DNA from: Cytidiella melzeri
Lineage: Eukaryota > Basidiomycota > Agaricomycetes > Polyporales > Irpicaceae
DNA length: 30,971 bases
Assembly (NCBI GenBank): GCA_022592445.1
Contig: JABYQR010000464.1
Coordinates: 1 to 30,971 of the forward strand
Reading direction: 5' to 3'
Positions 8,760 to 17,981 of the stretch are shown piece by piece (position 1 is the first letter of the stretch; each line of letters starts with the position of its first letter). Under the pieces are notes generated by a model. The model was not told the DNA's origin. It saw nothing but the letters and a program-made list of their open reading frames with translations, and searched no databases. The translations under genes and the position numbers were made by a program.

Positions 8760-11700
8760 TCAGACATCCATTGCTTTTGCAAGTCGCTCTGGGACTCGAC
8801 AATGAGAGGTGTAACGGTGGGAACTGAATAATCGGACTTTGCGCTGAGCCTCTTTCACGTCCAAGCCTTCTCCATATGCATCAATAAACCTCCATGCGCG
8901 GTGCTCCAACCTCCGAATGTGCTCTATAGGAACTGAGGCGAGTGCTTTGGGCATGTTCTTGCGCAAGGTATTGAAAGTATAGTCGCAATGCTCCCGTAGA
9001 TATTTCTTGACAGCGCCCCAAAAGTATTCAATGAAATTCATCTCACAATGAAATTTCGGAAGGAAGATGCATATATGCCCTGTGCGCCAAATTAGTGATG
9101 AGGCTTCGCAGTAAGTCATTATATCCAGAGCATACCAGCAGCTTCAATCACTTCCTGAACGAGTGACTTCTGTGCAAGAAAATCTGGCTGGTTATTGAGT
9201 ATCTGCTTTGCACAACAATCTGTTGAGGTGTCTGAACAGGTGTCCTTGCATTTCATGGGCAAGCCAGCACGCCATAAGCCGCGCTCTTGCAGGACATGTT
9301 GCATTCCCTTCGGCTGATTCGGATACTGTTCATGGTCAGCAGGAAATATCATTGATTGTATTACCCTCTGTCCGTTCCGCATATACCAACCATCTCGCAT
9401 ACGTGATTTCTTTCCTCCTGGGCGCATATTTTTAAGTGATACCCGTTGTGCATCTTCTGCGTATGCCGCGTGACCTTGCGAGTTATCCACGAGAATCACT
9501 GCAATGTCAGTCGGCTAATGTGCCGCTCTGAATGCAGGGAAGAATCTTTCCTTGAGCTGCAATAAAATAATTATCAGCCAATCAGCAAGTGAATCATTGA
9601 ACCATACCTGATTGATAAACAGCTCGCCATTCCAAAAGCCATCGTGATTCTTGCCATACTCCAGTGTGATACTTGCATCACTCAGCCAACCAACCGTTGA
9701 GCAAATAAAATCACTCTGATGCAACCCACGACCAGCTCCCTTCTTCTTAAGCGGCATTTCCCCTTCCAGAACCCACCCTCGCTTTACACCATCATGTGCT
9801 TGCGCAGTCATCTCATCGTGAGCAACCAAGACTAACCGCGGAAGTGACGCAGTGTCCAGTGGCATTTCGAGCTCACGTGTCACATCGTCAATGGCGTATT
9901 TGACCAGTCGTGGCCGTATAGCTTCCATCGCAGGTATAAAGCGATCCTGGCGATCTTTCACAACATCTGGACGCTCGTGGCCATCGAAGTATACAGCTTT
10001 CCGGTGCTCCATATGTGTGAACCCTTCACGCAGCATAATGCGGCGCATCGTGGAAAGTGAAAGCCCCAAACGACCCAGCTTCAAGTGGAAATGGGGTAAG
10101 ACGGTTGTCGCAACGAAGTCCTTCAGCCCTCGGGGCATTTCTTGAGAGACAACAAGGTTTGTGTATTCCTTTGCTTTGTGTGGCGCAAGTTCGTTGTTGA
10201 CAAGCATCTGGAGCTTCCCTGGGTCTAATGCCCATTTATTAGAGTGCATGTAAGTCCTCATCGCCATACGAACGGAGGGATCACTGAAGATTGATGCAAC
10301 CTTTGCGTGTTGTCCGCGGTGTGAAGTAGGCAAGGCACGAGATTTAATCAATGCTTGAGTCCATTTTTGAGCCAATCGGGATCCCCAGCTTATACCAAAA
10401 CCATTTGCCTCAGCAGCAATCCGGGACTCTGCCATCATCCCTTTCTAACCACCAGCAAGTATGTTCAAGCACGAGCAAATGGTACGTGCACGTCGCGCTT
10501 GTAATCCGTTATGACCAGACGCGAAAGAATGCTTTGATGACAGTAAACGGTCGAGGTCTTTCAACGCAAGCAACCGAGCAGATCGCACAGCAGTAGCGGC
10601 GCGAGAACGAACCTCTCGCGCTGGCACATCAAGATGGCGACGTTTGCGCGGTACCTCAAGCTGTATGGCTAAAAGCTCTTCGGCAGCAGTATCATGGCGG
10701 GATGGAGCAGTAGAGCCTGTGGCAATTGATGCCTGTGTGGAAGTGCGCAAAGCGGATGATGATGCCAAGGACTCGGAGTGGGATGTGGGTGACGACGACG
10801 ATGCAAACGACGACAATGATGGCACAAATGACTGCGACGCAAACGAGGACAACACAGACAATGATTCCGGAGGAACGGCTGCTGATTTGCAAGGAGGCTG
10901 GCGAAGGGAGCTCGAGTACACGGTCTCAGGTATTGTCTCCTTGTCATGATCTTCGTACCAGTTGTCAGCGCCGCTATCATCATCGAATAGGTCTTCACCA
11001 TCCTCTGACAAATCAGAGAGAAACCCGTCGAGGTCCACATCAGTTGCCTCCCCCTGGGAGCCAGACGCCCTCTGTGTATGCATCACGGTCGAAGTCTTTG
11101 TGCTTCCAGTTACCAACAAGTGCGGGCCAACATCCAAGTCGGTTTCTGCTGGCATACGACTTTGCAGAGTATCGGGTTTCGTTCGTTTTGCAGGTGCGCA
11201 AAACGCGCAAAACGCCTGAGCTTCTTTACTGATTTAATATTCCATCAGTATACAATACAAGCACACTTGAACCAAGTCAGACACAAACCTCTGTCGTGAG
11301 TGGGAATCTCTCTCCTCTTTGTTTCGCGCGATCTGCTTGTGATGACGCTTTGTGCGTTTTGACAGGCCGTTATACCCTCCCATGCAAGTCTGTTCGATTT
11401 CATTCCACTGGTGCGCTGATCTCAACCCCTTTACCAGCGACGAGAATGCTGAATCCAGCCACGCCTGTCTTTGGTTCCCTCTCCTCCGCAAGCTCTGATC
11501 CAACTCCTCGCCCTCTAATTCTTTGACTTCAAGTTCTGACTCCTCATCCTCGACCCGAAGCTCCGGCATTTCTTCCTCAACATCCTGTAAGACTTCACCA
11601 TTAGCCTCCCCGGCAGTGTCTAACTCTCCATTAGACAGGCCATCAATGCAATCACTGGCGGCAGCATAGCTATACTCGTTCTCAACGGGAGAGCTTTGCT

Positions 11701-11851
11701 TGGACTCGGAGCTCGCATCGGACTCAGCAGAGACCACGTTGAAAGTGCGTGTAACGTGAGTTTCTTGCAGTGCGAATCGTGCTCGCGCACGGCCTTCTCT
11801 GGCACGCTGTGCTGCCTCTCGTTTGGCTCTGCGGTTTCGAGGACCAGCCAT
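8760..11851 (-). pseudogene. basidiomycete DDE transposase with two in-frame amber codons
   Basis: The gene fills the nested transposon. Likely exons (minus strand): 11851-11285, 11215-9608, 9556-9136 and 9079-8760, with introns of 69, 51 and 56 bp. The start MAGPRNRRAKREAAQ is basic, followed by an acidic Glu-rich stretch and GYNGLSKRTKRHH. An acidic/Ser-rich segment encoded near 10700-11100 leads to the core: FGISWGSRL, HERPDVVKDRQDRF, VLVAHDEMTAQ (first D), LKKKGAGRGLHQSDFICSTV, LEYGKNHDGFWNGELF, VILVDNSQGHAAYAED (second D), [28 protein letters not shown], then [20 protein letters not shown] (E) and [15 protein letters not shown] know this motif set from a repetitive agaricomycete family. 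TAG stops at 10447-10445 and 9517-9515 interrupt an otherwise open frame of nearly 1,000 codons. Both fit CAG-to-TAG transitions. The first donor (GTGTCT) is weak. Confidence 0.87.
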
Positions 11852-11921
11852 GAGATAGAGAGATGTGAACAACAGTATATTCATTTCAGTCAATACATCA
11901 ACTACTACAACCAGTACTTCA

Positions 11922-11996
11922 AATTCAGTGCGCGATGCCCCGCCGCCTGTCGTCATGACCCGAATTTCAGTGTGCGATGCCCGCCGCCTGTCGTCA
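11922..11996 (+). repeat. 41-bp-spaced tandem duplication in the transposon 5' region
   Basis: Two near-identical 34-bp copies (11922-11955 and 11963-11996), each ending GCCGCCTGTCGTCA, sit between the transposase start and the right inverted repeat. They could be subterminal transposase-binding or promoter sites. Confidence 0.85.
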
Positions 11997-12031
11997 ATTT
12001 TTTCTCCCAGCGATTTTGCCGGTCACGTGAT

Positions 12032-12068
12032 TTGTGCAAAACTGGTGGCGTCTAAGTGACGTGCACCA
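12032..12068 (-). repeat. right terminal inverted repeat of the nested DDE transposon
   Basis: Reverse complement of 8542-8578 with two mismatches; ends GTGCACCA directly before the TA target duplication. Confidence 0.93.
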
Positions 12069-14094
12069 TAGTACCCAAAGGAGAGCTTTCGGATCTGTCT
12101 TCCAGACACCCAGAACGTAGTGAGGAGCATTTACAAGAGCTAGTGGAGAGAAAGGAAGGGAAGGGAGCAAAGGAAGATAGTTTGGCTGCTTGGTTTGCGG
12201 GCTGTGAAGGTAAGCATATCAAAGTGTATGCATCATTTTAATTCATTGAATTCATTGACAAACATACCTGCAGAACACTTTCTGGCCAGTGCTACGTACC
12301 AACATATTCAAGTCTTTATCTTTCGATCGTCTTCACGCATATCTACTTGGCCTATTCCTGCATCTTTTGCGGCCCCTCAAGACTATCATTGCTAATTTAG
12401 GCCGAAAGGCACAGACTTTTGTTGACCAAAGGTGGGTTGTATATCTCCTCAGCTCATGGGTCTGCTGGTTCTGAATGGGATATGTAGCCTCAATGCAGTA
12501 CCTTCATGGTCCGGACTTACACGCTTCTCCTCCCTTACCCATCTGGATTTCAATGACGGAAGTAAGTGGGCAGCACTTTCAAAGGTATGGTAATGTTTCA
12601 GACTACTTGAAATCAACAACTAACAGTGTTCTTCATTTTATTGCAAGTAGATTCTCATTCAGTGTTGCTTCAGTATCATTCCCGAGCATTCTAGCGGATT
12701 TGAGCTACTCAAAGCAATCCGCAAATACCTTGAATGTGATATGTATGTTTCATTTCATGTCCATACAGATGATACACTGGAGGACTATGACAAGACCATA
12801 CAGCAATTTGGGCAGCGACTAGTGGTAAGCATTGTTTAGGAAGAGTTAAGCTATTAGCTGCTAAATACTTAAACCTGCTCAGACATACAGAGAGGCATGT
12901 GGGGATAACAATGACGGGAAGGATTGGGATAGCATCATCAAGGTTCACACGCATCTTCACGCCACACGAGACATACGCCTGAAAGGCACCATGATCAATA
13001 TGGATACCAAGACCTCTGAAAGACTCAACGCCCCTCTCCGTAAGGCATACCTCATGCAGACAAACTTCAAGAACGTAGAAGGACAGGTACGTACACTGAC
13101 CTGCATTATTGATAATAAGGCTAAAGTCTTGAATTCAGCTTGCACACCTTGACGACCTTTCTATGGTCATCTGCAATGTGCGTGGTGCAGTGGACGCTTG
13201 GGACGAGTACATGTCCTCACAGAAGGAGGTCACGGCAGAGTTGAAAAAGGACAGCCCATCACAGTTTGGACATGTGTATCTTGGTGCCCGCTGCCCACCA
13301 ACAAAGATATCAACTCTTGCGCTAGACTTTGTAGAGGATGAGGCATTTCATGACTTCCGGAAGAAGATCCAGCGTTGCATTGTCGACCTGAATTGCCGCA
13401 GTGCACAAAGTGGTGGGAGCCTTCAAGATGGATTAGACACAGCCCTCAGGTCACGACAGGCAATCAAGGTACACGCCGATGACCAGGTGAATGTCAATGT
13501 GTGGTTCAGATACAGACATACTGTGGCTTACTAAATCCTACATACAGATCATTGAGCACCGCTATATCCGTGTTGACTATGAGTCGAGGGTCACTTGGAG
13601 AAAAGAGACTAATCTCTTACGTTGCTCACCAAGTTTTCATGGTGCCCCGCGCCATGACACCGTCATTGTAATGTCGGACCTGATGAGATGTCAGCATTCT
13701 GCAAGCTGATACTCCCTTTCACTTACAAGTATGAAGAAACGGTCTACGCCTTGGCACTAGTGCAGATGTGCGAGACTCCATCCGGAATCAGGCAGCCAGC
13801 TGATTGTGACCTAGGATTATGCCGGATACGAGAGCAGCCTCGTCGGCAGTCACAAGTCATACATACCTCTGCGGGCTGTCAGACGAGGTGCACTCATGGT
13901 AGCAAATCCACGAAGCCCGGGCGAGCACTTCGTGGTTGATGCATTAGACAGTGACATGTTTTTGCGTTGCATTGAGCTCTTTCCAGATAGAAACATGGCT
14001 GCACAGATACAAGCACCTTAAACTGCAGGAGTACATAAAAAGCATTTTGTATTTTACATGTAACGAATATCATGCCGAAGCGACTAGATACACA

Positions 14095-15928
14095 CTAAGG
14101 ATAGCGAGAGGAGCGTTGAGCATTCCCAGGGCGGGTATTAGCAGCGGCAGCTTCAGACTCAGCTCCTTCCCTCCCCTTCCCCTTTCCCTGGCGTGAACGT
14201 GATGCTGCTTTCTTTTGTGCAGGATCTGATACCTGAGAGACCAAGCTGTCTCCAGGCCCAACAGGTAAAACGGAGGTGGAGGCTTGCTGAGCCTCTGCTA
14301 CGGCGCTGAGAGGTACCACTACATCTTCGGGAACAGCCACGGGAGCAGCATACAATAAAGGGGGTGTCTGTGGCGGTGCTGTCAAGACAGCGTGGTCACT
14401 AAAGGTGTACAGAACAAGGTGAGAGGGTGCTTACATATGTCAGCTGGAACACTTGTCGCAAATGCTGCGAGAGCTTGTGCATTGCGGCGAGCTGCAGCGG
14501 CAATAGCCGGATCCTCGTCTGAACGCTGCACCGCAGATGCTTCCTGGCCATTGAAGGCAACGGCACCTATAGTTTTTACCAACTGACGCAAGCGAGGTGT
14601 CTCCCACTGTTCGTGAAACATGCGGCAAAGCCAACAGTATTCGCCTTGCCAATCGACCTTGTCCTCTCCAGGATCCGCATTGGGACAAATTGTGGAGGAG
14701 AAGTTTTCCCTTCCGACGAACTCCGGCTCACCGGAAACATGGAAACGAAGCTGTGTGGCGGATATGTCAGAGACTGTCAGTGACAACATGTAAAGACAAG
14801 CTGTACCACAGTGAACATCAACGCCAAGTTGCCGGGCGTGATACCTTCTCTCTTCGCGTCCCAGACCACCCCATTCGACCTAGAGTGGACCTTGGTGTTG
14901 CCATTGAGTACAGAGGATTCTCCGTAAAGTGCCGCTCGAAAGTACTGATATATATATGATAAATGAGATAAGTGTTCAACGAAGAAACAGCAGGAGAACT
15001 CACGTAGCCAATTTCTGGGATCCAAAACACATATCGGTCATCCCTGTTTTCAGGATCCATGGAGGATGGGTAGAATACCGGAGGAAGGTGGTCGAACGAA
15101 CATCCTCGAAGCTGCTTAAGGTAAGGATGAGCACGGCGTGCTGCTGGGGAGGAAGTATGGGCGCGTGGCTTGTTGGCAAGCCGTGGTATTGCGTATGGGA
15201 GGACTTTGCCGGTAACATTCACAATCTTGCACTTCTGGTCCAATGACCACTTGATGAACTACACGAAAAGCGGAAGGGTCAATACATGCGATTGCACAGT
15301 GCGAACATGGGCATACACAAGTTGCCAGCCAGATGTCGGTCTTCCCTATGAGCTTTTGCAGATTCTCGTCATGTGCTTTCACGAAGTCAATGAGCTCCTC
15401 TATGAACACTTTTTCTTGTGATTCCTTAGACGCGTATCGCTTCTTGACATCCGTAGGGTCTACTCCCGGTCGCTTGTGCTTCTCAAACCACCGCATCTCT
15501 GGCCAAGGGTGCAGTACAATGCTGCCTTCTTCGCTACTTTCTTGAGCATCGCGGCATGCTGCTTGTGTTCTACTGGGATCAAGCTCTCGATGGACTTGGG
15601 GGACTCGCCTGGACCGCTCCGCTTCAATCTTGCATTGACGTCCGCGGTCTCAGCTCGTAGCTCGGCAACAACCTTTCTGAGGTCGGCATTCTCGACCTGC
15701 AATGCGGCGCAGACCTGCAATAGAAAAGTTCAGGTCAGACCAACACAGAGCGAGTTTGTGCACAGGATGAATCACCTTCTGATAGTCAGCTATGGTTCCC
15801 CTCTCTGAAGGTAGCACAATCGGAGGAGGAAGATCGTCCTCGAGGTCCAAGGTTCGAAGTTGACCACTAAGATTGTCGTCGCTGCCACTATCGTCCGAGA
15901 CATCGCTTCCAGAAACACTAGAAGGCAT
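14095..15928 (-). CDS. uncharacterised agaricomycete-type protein convergent with the Plavaka transposase
   Basis: Minus-strand exons inferred: 15928-15776, 15714-15317, 15258-15004, 14944-14807, 14750-14435 and 14378-14095, with 56-61 bp GT-AG introns whose phases agree. The N-terminus is acidic/Ser-rich (SDVSDDSGSDDNLSG), followed by a coiled-coil-like segment (ALQVENADLRKVVAELRAE). Then come a Trp-containing core (WPEMRWFEKHKRPGVDP, FIEELIDFVKAHDENLQKLIGK), LPPVFYPSSMDPENRD, YFRAALYGES, TPGNLALMFTVLRFHVSGE and a low-complexity Ala/Pro tail with a basic patch (RSRQGKGKGR). I recognise the pattern from a large family of unknown function in mushroom genomes. The frame changes by one base between AALYCT and PEMRWF near 15500, so the copy may be broken unless I missed a splice. 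It ends 74 bp from the Plavaka stop, inside the inverted motif arrays, which suggests a cargo gene of that element. Confidence 0.6.
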
Positions 15929-17284
15929 GTCAAGTCAAGAATTGGTGGGAGGCGTGCGTTGACTTGAACTAGCTTACCAGTATATATACCCAAGGGAGGT
16001 TGCCTCATGTATCGAAGATAGGATGTGGCTCCCGAGTTCGGCTTTCACTACGCAGCCGAAAGAGAGAAAGAAGAGACCGTTAGACTCAACGAAGTGCGAT
16101 AATCAAATAGAAACCCACCACCGACAAGCACGAGGCGTACTACCAAACAGTTAGCACCGCTCAACAAAGCACGTGGATCGGTGTTTAGGAATGGACTTTG
16201 GTCTAAATGCTCTAAACGCAGGGAGGAGAAGCCTTGTGTTGATGAGGTGATATGAAACTATTCTGCGGAACTCGCGGTTGGACCGTCGGACACCATACTG
16301 AAGACGTTAGAGGGCAACGACTCTGAACAGCAGATGATCCACTGTCAAGAGAGTTGATTCAGAGGGTCCAGGTATATTGACAAGGAAGGATTCAGAATCA
16401 GTCGAAGAGCTCGTAGTCGAACACCATTCTGAGGACGTCGGAGGGCGGCATTTGGAAGCTCTAAATAGCAGATAATCCGCTATCAGAGAGTCAAAGATAT
16501 GAGGAGGGCCAGTGGAAGTCGAACAGGTGTCGTCATGAGGGAGAGGTGGTGGCTGTGGGCGTAGTCGTGGCGATGCGAGATCCAGACGTCAATGCGGAAT
16601 GCAAAGCTTTGGGCGGGTCGAGTGGGCGATGGAGTCTAAGGATTCAGAGGAGGATTCGTGTGATTCGTCACTGACTGTCAATGTCGCCATGCTGAGAAGG
16701 TCGAGAGACGACGAGTTATTGACACGACTAATAGCACACAATCCACCGTGGAGACGATCAATGGTACAATGACGGCCGATGTTAATCAAGTGCTCGGACA
16801 CCATACTGAAGACATGAGAGGGCAACGGGCTCTGAACAGCAGATGATCCGCTGTCGAGAGAGTTGGTTCAGAGGGTTTGAATCCAGTTGAACACCATTCT
16901 GAGGACGTCGGAGGGCGGCATTTGAAAGCTCTAAATAGCAGATGATCTGCTATCGGAGAGTCGAAAATATGAGGAGGGCAAGTGGAAGTCGAAGAGGTGT
17001 GGGCATGAGGGAGAGGTAGTGGCTGTATTAGTCGTAGTCGTGGCGGTAATAATAATAGTTGTTGTGATTGTAAGTGATTAACAAGAATATTAATCTAAAC
17101 GTTACAGTGATAAGAAAAATAAGATAACGAAGTCTTAACATTTGTTAATAATACGGACGGGCGTTTAATTTTCTGACTTAGACGTTTTTGATTCTCTCGT
17201 TGTGCTGGGCTGTCAACTCATTACCTCCACTCACCCTTGCTTCTCCGCTGCGCTACTTTGCTATCCTTACGAGAGTGTTTCGCC
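15929..17284. other. non-coding right flank of the Plavaka-type element
   Basis: No credible gene. It holds the inverse-orientation 15-bp motif array and its duplicated context (listed separately). From about 17045 to 17170 it becomes AT-rich (AATAATAATAG and similar); the element terminus and the boundary with the next unit probably lie here. Confidence 0.5.
16281..17045 (-). repeat. duplicated subterminal repeat block with four inverse motif copies
   Basis: Two blocks, about 16288-16572 and 16796-17045, are diverged copies of one another: both hold GGACACCATACTGAAGAC, GAACACCATTCTGAGGAC, GGAGGGCGGCATTT and GTAGTCGTGGCG in the same order. Each carries two copies of AGCAGATGATCCGCT or one-base variants (16329, 16467; 16838, 16937). 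This is the reverse complement of the motif in the 5' array. Confidence 0.85.
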
Positions 17285-17614
17285 AGCGGTAATCTGCTGT
17301 GCTGACCTCTTGACTCAAGTTACTCGCTGTCCGACGAATTGCGTCAGAGGTCGACTGTTACTTTTTGAACTGGAGCTTTCTGCGCGTCGACACTCCATTG
17401 ACACCTCTTTGCAAACGCTGGACATTGACACTTGAACGTGTTAGTTGGCCGACGTTCTGGTAAGTACTACAGCTCCCATTCCGGCTCACCACTAATGCTT
17501 CACAGGTTTTCTCAATCTTCTGTACCACCCTCACAAGAGTCTTTCGCCAGCGGATCATCTGCTGTGCTAGCTCTTTGATTTACGGGGACTTTGCTTGCCA
17601 GTGGATCATCTGCT
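17285..17614 (+). repeat. third array of the 15-bp motif, + orientation
   Basis: Copies at 17285 (AGCGGTAATCTGCT, one base short), 17549 (exact AGCGGATCATCTGCT) and 17600 (one mismatch). The sequence TTTCGCCAGCGG precedes two of them. Orientation matches the left array of the Plavaka element, so this may be the start of a second related element whose internal gene is 17982-21092. Intron-like GTAAGT...CAG segments follow (17461-17505 and about 17927-17975), so the region may also be a 5' leader. Confidence 0.6.
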
Positions 17615-17981
17615 TGCTCAAGTCGTCTCCTCTTGTCTACGCTATTGACGTTCCGGCGTTCATCTGCCAGAGCATTCCGTCAGTGCGTTCACGCTGCGCT
17701 GCGCTTGCAACCTCAATTGCTCAGCCGTCTCAAACCCACGAGCCTTTTGCAGACCCACTTTGCCTCTTTGTGAAGGCCTCGCCATCATTTGAAGACAGTC
17801 CGCTGACGTGCTGGTAATTACACCAACCCACTCAATCATAGCTTCTCACTCATTGCTCTCAAGTTGTCTTCGCTTACTGTGCCCCAGATATATTTGCTCG
17901 TCGAGGGCTGTGCAGGCACGAGTTGTAAGTTCACCCAACAGAAATTTCCTGCATGCAAACTAATACTTTCGCAGCGCTGTT

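Larger units (their letters stand above)
8542..12068. mobile_element. 3527-bp DDE transposon nested in the Plavaka-type gene, TA target duplication
   Basis: Terminal inverted repeats of 37 bp (8542-8578 and 12032-12068) agree at 35 positions; both begin TGGTGCAC and contain TCACTTAGACGCCACCAG. They are flanked by TA at 8540-8541 and 12069-12070. Deleting the element with one TA joins CPICL to VPKGELSD in frame, which fits the expected uninterrupted transposase sequence. The element carries one large minus-strand gene. TA duplication and the D/D/E motifs place it with the IS630/Tc1/mariner-like elements in a broad sense. Confidence 0.93.
5855..14021 (+). pseudogene. Plavaka-type transposase gene, interrupted and frameshifted
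   Basis: Transposase of the Plavaka group (CACTA-like, basidiomycete). Exons: 5855-6059, 6251-6319, 6380-6930, 7709-7927, 7987-8175, 8228-8424, 8484-8541 continuing at 12071-12209, 12274-12431, 12488-12584, 12651-12824, 12883-13086, 13139-13468, 13548-14021; about 1020 codons once insertions are removed. Exon 1 holds a C2H2-like finger (CEYCQKEW...TRHVTAC). Then follow WHPFNSREDFEFAEL, FHWDAQRQYKYNG, the conserved ILWADKTKLSTFG (putative catalytic D), IGVGGGRIVG, SADYEEQ, CPICL|VPKGELSD, SLSFDRLHAYLLGLF, KVHTHLHATRDIRLKG, LRCSPSFHG and, near the end, FVVDALDSDMFLR. Damage: a 3.5-kb transposon inside exon 7; a one-base frame change in the purine-rich stretch about 12150-12190; and a pair of compensating shifts between about 13675 and 13847. 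The intron 6931-7708 has been enlarged by a solo LTR. The first intron (191 bp) is the least certain. Confidence 0.85.
4331..17045. mobile_element. Plavaka-type DNA transposon with nested insertions (approximate limits)
   Basis: The limits are set by arrays of the 15-bp motif AGCGGATCATCTGCT: copies at 4331 (one base short), 4381, 5368 and 5546 read in + orientation, and copies at 16329, 16467, 16838 and 16937 read in the inverse. Such inverted subterminal arrays are typical of CACTA-like elements, where they bind the transposase. Between them lie a Plavaka-type transposase gene (+) and a convergent gene of unknown family (-). I could not identify the exact terminal inverted repeats or target duplication, so the true ends may lie some hundreds of bases further out. 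Younger insertions inside are the solo LTR 6976-7688 and the DDE transposon 8542-12068. Confidence 0.5.

Noticed and set aside
10644..11299. several plus-strand frames rich in Asp/Asn/Thr
   Set aside because: Antisense to the acidic/Ser-rich segment of the DDE transposase, whose frame continues through with matching splice sites.
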